A DNA stretch of 64,000 bases from NCBI RefSeq assembly GCF_036567905.1, contig NZ_DATCTO010000101.1, positions 1 to 64,000 on the forward strand. The letters run 5' to 3'. This DNA is from Candidatus Binatus sp. (lineage in GTDB: Bacteria; Desulfobacterota; Binatia; Binatales; Binataceae). The position numbers were made by a program, and so were the translations under genes. Shown one piece after another: positions 45,345 to 52,112 of the stretch. The first letter of the stretch is position 1, and each line of letters opens with the position of its first letter. Under the pieces are notes generated by a model that searched no databases, was not told the origin of the DNA, and was given only the letters and a program-made list of their open reading frames with translations.

Positions 45345-46886
45345 TTACGACGTCGCTCCCGCCGCCGCAGTTATCGGACTCGTCTGTCCGAGTTGCTGCA
45401 GCAACGTCACGTCTATGAATGCCTCAAAGCTGATTCTTTCCGCGGGTGGCGGGGGCATTACGTCGATGTCAAAGACCAGCTGGCCGGCGGCGACCTGCGT
45501 GGCCGGATTTTCCGCCGGGTCGAAGCTCGCCGCGCCGGCTACCAGTGCGCCGCGCTGGATAAGCGACCTGATGAACGCGTTCGCGCTGGCGAGGATCGCG
45601 TCGATCAGCGCGTTCGAAATCGGCTGGTCGATAAACTGGAGCATCGCGAGCTCGAGCGATTCTTCGATTACGTCCATCGTGCGGCGTACCGAAATTAAAT
45701 TGTCGGGCGCGCTTGACGCCGGGTAGGCCGCGCTCCGATTGCCCCACACCCGAAGTCCGGTGCCGAATGTGTTGAACACCGTGACGATTCCCGCCGCATT
45801 GAGATTGTTGGTGTCGGACGACGCGTCGAGAATAGATGCGTAGAGCGTAACGTCGGGCCCGAGCATTCCAGTGACCGGCGTGTTGGATGGCGACCACCAG
45901 TAACCCTGCGCCAGGTCTTTGGCCGCGATCGCTCCGGCCACCCACTGTGAATACGGCCTGACCGAGTTCGCGTTGAATTGCGAGGTAAGCGGCGTCCCTG
46001 AAGCGCTGAGCGTGACGCCAGTCGGCACGATTCCCGTGTCGTAGAACGTTTCCTGCGGATAGCAGAGCACTGTTCGGTTGCTCGACGCTGCGAAGGGATT
46101 GCCCACGACGCCGCGATTGGCTATCGCGGCCGCCACCTCGGTCGAAGGCGGCGAATCGACCAGCGCCATCGCGCGAATCTTGGTCGCCATGGCATCGATT
46201 GCAGTCGCAACCGCGGCGTCCTGTGAGTAACCCGGCGCAATCAAAATCTTGGGAAAGAATCCCATCGTCCCGTAGGTCGTCTGAAATGCCTGAATCCCCG
46301 TGTACACGCCGCTTGTGAATCCCCCAATCACGTCGGCGTCCTCGACCTTCGACGGATCCGCATAGTCGAATGCGATCAACACGCTGGCGCCGGCGGTAAT
46401 ATGTCCCCCCGATCCCGTGGGCACGATCGCAATCGCGCCATTCACCGCGTCGAGCGTATAGTCAGTGTCCGCGACATAGGTAGTAGCGGCAGGATTACTA
46501 GTGATTACCACGTTCGACACGCCCATGTGGCCGAGGTTGATAGCTCCCTGCGGGTTGAAGCTGAATGCGGTCGCGGCTATCGCCGTGAGATGTATTGCGG
46601 GATCGAAGACGTTGACGACGATCGCCTGTCCCGCTCCCTGCGCCTGGATCGCCGCGAGCGCATACGGAATCGAGTACCCGCGAACCACCGGTCCGAAGTT
46701 TGCAGCGTCGCGCGCTGACGAGACCAGCGCCGGCGCGTTGGGCGCCGGCGCGACCGACGGCGATCGCACCGCCCATGACGGCGCCGTCCCCACCAGTCCA
46801 ATCACGGCAGACTTGACGACCGTGACCGGGACCGGCCCGTTAGGCACCTCGATTACCTCAACTCCGTGTAAGAAACTCGCTGGCAT
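45345..46886 (-). CDS. FI: Tail sheath protein (P2 FI-like)
   Basis: 513 aa. Starts with FLHGVEVIEVPNGPVPVTVVKSAVIGLVGTAP, typical of tail sheaths, and the C-terminal DVIEESLELAMLQFIDQPISNALIDAILASANAFIRSLIQRGAL is the sheath assembly domain. The protein contracts during injection. Size is at the upper end of P2-type sheaths, and no signs of truncation are seen. Confidence 0.95.
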   Translation of the reverse strand: MPASFLHGVEVIEVPNGPVPVTVVKSAVIGLVGTAPSWAVRSPSVAPAPNAPALVSSARDAANFGPVVRGYSIPYALAAIQAQGAGQAIVVNVFDPAIHLTAIAATAFSFNPQGAINLGHMGVSNVVITSNPAATTYVADTDYTLDAVNGAIAIVPTGSGGHITAGASVLIAFDYADPSKVEDADVIGGFTSGVYTGIQAFQTTYGTMGFFPKILIAPGYSQDAAVATAIDAMATKIRAMALVDSPPSTEVAAAIANRGVVGNPFAASSNRTVLCYPQETFYDTGIVPTGVTLSASGTPLTSQFNANSVRPYSQWVAGAIAAKDLAQGYWWSPSNTPVTGMLGPDVTLYASILDASSDTNNLNAAGIVTVFNTFGTGLRVWGNRSAAYPASSAPDNLISVRRTMDVIEESLELAMLQFIDQPISNALIDAILASANAFIRSLIQRGALVAGAASFDPAENPATQVAAGQLVFDIDVMPPPPAERISFEAFIDVTLLQQLGQTSPITAAAGATS

Positions 46887-46931
46887 GTGTCACCTGTTAC
46901 TCAGTTGAATCGAATTACTATTGGTTCCGGC

Positions 46932-47753
46932 CTAGTTAGTCGGCTCGCTCTGGCCCGCTGTCGCAATAACCTGTTCGGCGTATGCGTATGCGATCTGCAC
47001 CGTCTCGCCAGCGGAAATTGCGCCGCCCGGGATCGCGGTGACGATTCCGCCGGCGCGATCGACCGAGAAATCCGCGCCCTGGATCAGCACTGCGCCGCCG
47101 GGATCCGTGATGCTCACGGCAAACACGTTGCCCTGGGGAAGCTGAACCTGCAGGTTCGAATTGAACGTGTACGCCGCCGCGCCTACCGTGATGGAAGTCT
47201 GTCCGCCTTCTTCCAGCGCGATGCCCTTGATGAAGAGCGGGAACCCGTCCGGCTCCGAGGCTTCGACCGCCACGGTGCTGAGAGCGAACGTCGATGCGTA
47301 CGTCCATACGCCGCCCTGCTTGTCGCGCTTTACGAATTTTTCACTCACCGGGTACATCCGGCGGCAGCCCGGAATCCGATATCCGGTCAGCGCGGTGCGA
47401 ATGCCCTCGATAATCGCGTACGCGCCGGGACTCGGCCCCGACGGGTCACCACCGACCGCCCATCCGAGGTCGCGCATCATTACCGTGACCTCGAACTCGA
47501 GTTTGCGTTCCTGGATTATCGCCGCGGTGTCGAGCATCTCGCCGTAGTGCGCGCCCTTGTACATCACCAACGCCGCGCCCACGCGATGGGTCAGGCGCCA
47601 GGTCTCGGGCCGATCCGGATAGTGCGCGATTTCGATCGAGTTGATTTGCGAACGCAGCTGATTGACGATCGCTTCTTCGATCGTCGCGATGTCGATCGCC
47701 GTCGGCGGGGTGAAGACCACGCCGTTGCACGGCGCGTCGAGCATGACGCCCAT
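46932..47753 (-). CDS. Mu gp37-like tail terminator/connector protein
   Basis: 273 aa. The N-terminal half (IEEAIVNQLRSQINSIEIAHYPDRPETWRL, then AALVMYKGAHYGEM) fits the Gp37/DUF1834-type tail protein family. The C-terminal half contains the beta-rich FSVDRAGGIVTAIPGGAISAGETVQIAYAY, a lobe often added to phage structural proteins. Begins 2 bp after gp36 ends... the two are contiguous on the minus strand. Confidence is moderate because the family name rests on recall. Confidence 0.75.
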   Translation of the reverse strand: MGVMLDAPCNGVVFTPPTAIDIATIEEAIVNQLRSQINSIEIAHYPDRPETWRLTHRVGAALVMYKGAHYGEMLDTAAIIQERKLEFEVTVMMRDLGWAVGGDPSGPSPGAYAIIEGIRTALTGYRIPGCRRMYPVSEKFVKRDKQGGVWTYASTFALSTVAVEASEPDGFPLFIKGIALEEGGQTSITVGAAAYTFNSNLQVQLPQGNVFAVSITDPGGAVLIQGADFSVDRAGGIVTAIPGGAISAGETVQIAYAYAEQVIATAGQSEPTN

Positions 47754-47754
47754 C

Positions 47755-48192
47755 TCAGTAGCCCTTCAATTTGCCGCGGTTGAAAACGCGATCCGGCGCC
47801 TGCACGGTTTCCACCGCGCCCGCCGCCACGGGAGGTTCCTGGTTGTCGGCGGATAGACCGAGCGTGAGCTCGCCGTCCGCGACTTTCGTGAGCATCGCGA
47901 CCGCGTCTTCATAACGCTTGCGCGCGTCTTCAAGGTCGTGCAACGGCCGCAGCGATTGCAGCCGGTACATCGCGATATCGGTGGCGAGACGGTTGAGCAC
48001 CGCCGGGGGATCGGTCAGCGGCAGGGTGAAGCGCCCTTCGATATATCCGTCGATTTCCGCGGACGCGTCGGCCAGATCCTGGGTGATCGGTGTGTCATTC
48101 ACCGTGGTCGCGGCCGGGTCCTCATTAGTCAGTTGAACAAGGTCTCGATTAGGGTATCGGTTGATCACATCTTGCGCGGTCGCGTAACTCAC
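47755..48192 (-). CDS. Mu gp36-like head-tail connector (DUF1320)
   Basis: 145 aa from GTG 48192 (SYATAQDVINRY follows). Start chosen because the upstream frame to 48258 encodes an unlike leader, and a GAGG stands about 8 bases before the GTG. The segment ASAEIDGYIEGRFTLPL, with ARDIAMYRLQ-type helices (here ATDIAMYRLQSL), is the DUF1320 core, found in Mu gp36. It follows the capsid gene, separated by the hairpin at 48238-48279. Confidence 0.85.
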   Translation of the reverse strand: MSYATAQDVINRYPNRDLVQLTNEDPAATTVNDTPITQDLADASAEIDGYIEGRFTLPLTDPPAVLNRLATDIAMYRLQSLRPLHDLEDARKRYEDAVAMLTKVADGELTLGLSADNQEPPVAAGAVETVQAPDRVFNRGKLKGY

Positions 48193-48237
48193 TGTCGTAA
48201 CCTCATCGCATCGCAACTGACTATTGCCCCGACAGGC

Positions 48238-48279
48238 CTCTCCGCGGGCGTCAGGCAACTGGCCTGCGCCCGCGGAGAG
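48238..48279 (-). promoter_or_regulatory. Strong 13+5 bp hairpin between capsid and gp36 genes
   Basis: CTCTCCGCGGGCG (48238-48250) is the exact reverse complement of 48267-48279. Inside, CAGGC and GCCTG (48252-48256, 48262-48266) add five pairs after a one-base bulge, so about 18 bp of stem. No T-tract follows on the minus strand, so it is more likely a processing, stability or partial-attenuation site that keeps the capsid mRNA abundant than a full terminator. Confidence 0.65.
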
Positions 48280-48360
48280 TGGGCACGCGCTCCGGCGCCG
48301 CGGGCGGGAGGGGGACCCGCGGTACGCCGGTTCAGGGAGACTGGTTTCATCTCAGGGTCC

Positions 48361-49305
48361 TTACGCCAGGAACTCACTGACTATAAGGTCGGCGCTGTTG
48401 CGCCAGATATTCGAGGTCGCGACGCTCGCGCTCGCGCCGGCGCCGGCCATGAACTCGGAGTTCAGCAATTGACGCGCGACTTCTTCGAGCGTCGGCGGCA
48501 CCAGCAGATACGCGCCGCTGCTGCTCGACAGCGCGCCAAACGGCTGCCCCGCATCGGTTTTGAACGCTCTCATCGCGGCACGCGCGGCTGCGTAGTTGGC
48601 CGGATTGCTCAGGTCCGTGTTGCTGGCGTATGCCAACTGCCAAAGCCCGACGCCGGTGTTGGCCCGCCCGTCCACGCCGTAACGGAACTCGCGCCGGTTG
48701 AACACCGCCTCGTCGGTGACGGTATTCATTCGCGTCACTGCGTATTCGCGCCGCAACTGAAAGATGAATGGGCGAATCACGCGTGACGCGTCGATCAGGA
48801 ACCAGTACGCGCCCGACCCGCTCGAGTTGATATTCGCCGCCGTGGCTGCGCTCTGCCCCATCAGGCCGACCGGATGACTGGCCGAAAAAAACGGCACCTG
48901 GTCGAAGCCGACGACATCGGCTGGATTCGCCACCGCGTCTTTGATCATCGCGAACAGCAGCATGTCCGGATGGACCTTGGTGTCCCATCCAAGCTGTTCG
49001 ATGATCGGCTCATACGCGCCGTAGGTATCGTCCTCGATGTCATTGCGATCGATGGCGACAGTATCCTCGAAGTTGCGATTGACTATTGTGTATTCGTGCG
49101 TTTCGAGCGCCTGCACAACGCGAGCGCCCAGCCATTCGCGGAACTTGGTAGTGCGGCCGAGCCACGGATAGGTAGTCTGGCGCGACGCCGAACGCACCAC
49201 GCTGGTGATCTGTTCGTAGTATGACGGCGGCTTCTCGAACCCGCGCTGGAAGACGACGTCGAAGCCGGTGAACAATGCGGTCAGATTCGCAGCACTGATT
49301 TCCAT
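48361..49305 (-). CDS. Major capsid protein (Mu gpT-like)
   Basis: 314 aa. NLTALFTGFDVVFQRGF and SYYEQITSVVRSASRQTTYPWLG, then FREWLGARVVQ, are the Mu-type major-head-subunit markers. It self-assembles with the scaffold made by the protease gene. Followed by the hairpin and gp36. The capsid gene appears intact. Confidence 0.9.
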   Translation of the reverse strand: MEISAANLTALFTGFDVVFQRGFEKPPSYYEQITSVVRSASRQTTYPWLGRTTKFREWLGARVVQALETHEYTIVNRNFEDTVAIDRNDIEDDTYGAYEPIIEQLGWDTKVHPDMLLFAMIKDAVANPADVVGFDQVPFFSASHPVGLMGQSAATAANINSSGSGAYWFLIDASRVIRPFIFQLRREYAVTRMNTVTDEAVFNRREFRYGVDGRANTGVGLWQLAYASNTDLSNPANYAAARAAMRAFKTDAGQPFGALSSSSGAYLLVPPTLEEVARQLLNSEFMAGAGASASVATSNIWRNSADLIVSEFLA

Positions 49306-49346
49306 CTAATTCTTCCTCGTCTTCGTTTTTCGGGTGAAGGCAGTCA

Positions 49347-49829
49347 TCACGCGGCTCCGGTCGCCTGATGCCAGAAATCCACCCACACCTGGCCGCTCGG
49401 ATCGATCGCAACCACAATTCCGGCCGCCGCGTATTGCTGCACGGTCGCGCCACTTGCGCGATCGGCTGCCGTGACGTTGTTGTCGTCGAGCGCAAAGCAG
49501 ATTAGTCCGACCTGCGCCGCGCCAACCGATCCATCGGTGGCGTAAAGGAAGACTCCCTTGCGCGCCGTGATCGAAAGCGCGCCGGCGGCGCCGGGATTGT
49601 TAATCGCGTTCTGCCCGGGAATTCCGTTGCTCACGTATTCGGCGCGCCCAACGATCTTGAGCGGGTTCGCGACGGTGGTGGTCGCCGACGCCGGCACCGC
49701 ATTGCCCGCCGCGTTCAGCGCGACGATCCCGCCGAGGTAGATGTTGGTATTCGCTTCGACCGGGTAAACGCGCATCCTGCCGCCATCGGCCATCTCGGGC
49801 GTGTTTCGCGCATTGGTTAGAGCCGCCAT
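49347..49829 (-). CDS. Capsid decoration/cement-like protein
   Basis: 160 aa. Small beta-rich protein with MADGGRMRVYPVEANTNIYLGGIVALNAAGNAVPA, resembling capsid-cement proteins that lie between protease and capsid genes (in Mu, gp35 slot). It begins 42 bp after the capsid gene's 5' end in transcript order. Function from location and size. Confidence 0.75.
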   Translation of the reverse strand: MAALTNARNTPEMADGGRMRVYPVEANTNIYLGGIVALNAAGNAVPASATTTVANPLKIVGRAEYVSNGIPGQNAINNPGAAGALSITARKGVFLYATDGSVGAAQVGLICFALDDNNVTAADRASGATVQQYAAAGIVVAIDPSGQVWVDFWHQATGAA

Positions 49830-49889
49830 CTTTTCACCCTTGTTGATGCGCGCCGGCGCGGCCGCTATCGCAGCCGCGCGAGGCGCGAG

Positions 49890-50465
49890 TTAGTCTTGGT
49901 TGCTGCGAAAGCCGGCGCTGCGGATTTCCGCATTTCGGAGATCGGCGTCGGCGCGTTCGAGGCTCAGGAAGTCCGCGCGTCCGCGCTTGCGCCGGATAAA
50001 CTCCGAATGCTTGAGGCCGAGTTGCGAGCAGATGGCGAGCTCCGCCGCATTAAGCCCGCCCGCTCGCTGCTGCGCTGGCGGCTCTCCCGCCAGTCCCAGA
50101 TTCTCGCCGACGATCGACGGCTGCTTGGCGGCGAACGCCTGGAATCCCCGCGTGTCCGCGGCGCAGTACGCGATCGCCCACTCGCGCTGCGCCGGCACGA
50201 TTTTGCCCGCGCGAATCGCCTCTTCGACCGTATGCGCGGCGCACTCGCGCGCGCGCTCGGCCTTGAGCGCGTTGAGCTCGGTAAGCGCCCGCTCGAACTC
50301 CGCTATCGCCACATAATGCGCCGGGTCGTGCGCGTGCGCGCCGGTGGTTGGCGCCGCCGCATCTGTGGCCGCCCGCAGCTCGCGCACCCTTGCGACGACT
50401 TCGGCGACCGTCGCATCGCCATCGAGGTTCAGCAGCTCGCGCAATTCTTGAGTTGGAAATTCCAT
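49890..50465 (-). CDS. Nested scaffold protein (Mu gpZ-like), internal start
   Basis: In-frame ATG at 50465, with AAGGA 7 bases upstream, would give 191 aa identical to the C-terminus of the protease. Mu uses the same arrangement, in which gene I contains an internally initiated scaffold (Z). The start begins MEFPTQELRELLNL and continues with long helical, charged segments. Confidence 0.6.
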   Translation of the reverse strand: MEFPTQELRELLNLDGDATVAEVVARVRELRAATDAAAPTTGAHAHDPAHYVAIAEFERALTELNALKAERARECAAHTVEEAIRAGKIVPAQREWAIAYCAADTRGFQAFAAKQPSIVGENLGLAGEPPAQQRAGGLNAAELAICSQLGLKHSEFIRRKRGRADFLSLERADADLRNAEIRSAGFRSNQD

Positions 50466-51029
50466 GCGTTCGTCCTTCGCGTCTGCGGCCGCCGTGCGCG
50501 ACGCCGCGATCGCGGTCAGGTGAAGGTTTGGATTGTTGGTGAGACCGGCTCGCAACAGCCGGGTCACGCTGCCGTCTTTCGGATCGAACTGGAACACGGG
50601 CGAGACGTACCGGTACTCGCGCGCCACGATCGAATTCGCCGCCCGCGCCGTCCACTCCACACGCCCCCAGACCGCGCCGCCACGCACCTCGAGTTCGCGG
50701 ATCCATCCGGCCGCCGGAGCGGGCCGTCCTTCGGGCGCGCCGAAATCCGTGGCATGGTCGTAGTCGATCGGCAGGCCCGCATTCATCTGCAACGCGATTG
50801 TCGACTCGATTACCGCGGCCGGATCGTCAAGCCGAAATGGCCCGCGTCCGTCGCGCCCGTAAAACACCCCGGCCGGCAGCAGCTCGATCCATTCGGGCGC
50901 CGCCGTGACTTTTTCTCCCGGCGCTGGCGCAGAGGCGGGCGCACCGGCGGTATCGATCACGAACGAAGGAATCAGTTTGCCCGCCCGCGTCTCGCGCTCA
51001 CCGCCGGTGCGTGTAATGAGGTCTTCCAT
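49890..51029 (-). CDS. Mu gpI-like prohead protease with scaffold domain
   Basis: 379 aa. The N-terminal DYDHATDFGAPEGRPAPAAGWIRELEVRGGAVWGRVEWT is the Mu I-type protease core; the C-terminal part (from residue 189) is a helical scaffold. The Met at residue 189 (ATG 50465) is preceded by AAGGA at 7 bases, suggesting a separate internal start for the scaffold alone. Three alternating CTGAAC/GTTCAG half-sites lie upstream of the start. Portal and protease are separated here by 8.9 kb of other genes. Confidence 0.88.
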   Translation of the reverse strand: MEDLITRTGGERETRAGKLIPSFVIDTAGAPASAPAPGEKVTAAPEWIELLPAGVFYGRDGRGPFRLDDPAAVIESTIALQMNAGLPIDYDHATDFGAPEGRPAPAAGWIRELEVRGGAVWGRVEWTARAANSIVAREYRYVSPVFQFDPKDGSVTRLLRAGLTNNPNLHLTAIAASRTAAADAKDERMEFPTQELRELLNLDGDATVAEVVARVRELRAATDAAAPTTGAHAHDPAHYVAIAEFERALTELNALKAERARECAAHTVEEAIRAGKIVPAQREWAIAYCAADTRGFQAFAAKQPSIVGENLGLAGEPPAQQRAGGLNAAELAICSQLGLKHSEFIRRKRGRADFLSLERADADLRNAEIRSAGFRSNQD

Positions 51030-51066
51030 CGAGGCGCATTGTGCATCGCGTTTCGAAATTGGATAA

Positions 51067-51089
51067 GGCTGAACAGTTCAGCCCTGAAC
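51067..51089. promoter_or_regulatory. Operator-like cluster of three CTGAAC half-sites
   Basis: GGCTGAAC-A-GTTCAGCC (51067-51083) is a perfect 17-bp palindrome. An overlapping CTGAAC at 51084-51089 forms a second, GTTCAG-CC-CTGAAC, so three half-sites alternate within 21 bp. It lies 38 bp upstream of the protease start on the minus strand. GTTCAG/CTGAAC elements occur in LexA- or repressor-type operators. The first 14 bases also occur at 16457-16470. Confidence 0.45.
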
Positions 51090-51198
51090 TTTCGTGGCTA
51101 CCGGGTAAATTATCGCGGCTAATGTCGATGCCCGCCCGTGTCGCCGATTCCACTCGGCTCGCGTTCACCCGCGCCGGCCTGTTAAAAATTGTTTCGCA

Positions 51199-52011
51199 AT
51201 GAAGTCCCATCCGCCCGTGATCGAGGTGACCGCGCTGCGCGTCGAGCGCGAGGCCGTAATCCTGGAGTCCATCGATTGGCGCGTCGAACGCGGCGAGCAT
51301 TGGGCGATTCTCGGCGCCAACGGCTCGGGTAAAACTTCCCTGCTCCGCGCGCTGACCGGATACCTGCCACCGACCGCCGGGGAAATTCGCGTGCTCGGCG
51401 AGACTTACGGGCGCTTTGATTGGCGCGATCTGAGGACCCGGATCGGACTGGTCAGTTCAAGCGTGCATCAGATGATGGAACACAACGACGGCGAAACGGC
51501 TCTCAAAGCCATCGTCAGCGGACGCTACGCACAAATTGGCTACTGGGGCGAGATCCGCCCCGGCGACCGCCGCGCCGCCACCGCGATCCTGCGCCGCATC
51601 GAGGCCCGCGCGCTCCGCGATCGTCCGTGGCGATTTCTTTCCCAGGGCGAACGCCAGCGCGTCCTCATTGGCCGCGCCCTGATGGCCTCGCCGAAGCTCA
51701 TGATCCTCGACGAACCGTGCGCCGGACTCGACCCCGTCGCCCGCGAGCACTTCCTGCAATTCCTGCGGCGCCTCGCCCGCACCCGCAGCGCGCCCACGAT
51801 GGTCCTCGTCACCCATCACGTCGAGGAGATCGTCGCGATCTTCTCGCACGTACTCGTGCTCAAGTCGGGTCGCGTGCTCGCCGCCGGACCTCGCGGGCGC
51901 GTGCTCACTTCCGCAACGCTGTCCAGCGCGTTCCAGGCGCCAGTGCGCCTCACTCGTGAGCGCGGTAGATACTCGCTCTCGGTGCGCCCCCATTCCGCAA
52001 TTGTAATATGA
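51199..52011 (+). CDS. ABC transporter ATP-binding protein
   Basis: 270 aa, single nucleotide-binding domain. Walker A GANGSGKT at residues 39-46, signature LSQGE at 147-151, Walker B LMILDE at 167-172, and the His in LVTHH about residue 200. No permease gene is adjacent, so substrate is unknown. In sequence style (a GERQRVLIGRALMA segment) it resembles stand-alone ModF/YlmA-type ATPases. It is the first gene of the non-phage block, divergent from the protease gene. Confidence 0.88.
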   Translation: MKSHPPVIEVTALRVEREAVILESIDWRVERGEHWAILGANGSGKTSLLRALTGYLPPTAGEIRVLGETYGRFDWRDLRTRIGLVSSSVHQMMEHNDGETALKAIVSGRYAQIGYWGEIRPGDRRAATAILRRIEARALRDRPWRFLSQGERQRVLIGRALMASPKLMILDEPCAGLDPVAREHFLQFLRRLARTRSAPTMVLVTHHVEEIVAIFSHVLVLKSGRVLAAGPRGRVLTSATLSSAFQAPVRLTRERGRYSLSVRPHSAIVI

Positions 52012-52112
52012 AAATGGTCATCGCCGACTAGCTAATCGTCAAATGTAAGGAAATCGGTCATCCGGCCCAAAATAATGTGGCGGCGGCGGCGCGCCTTGCA
52101 CGCGCTCGCTCC

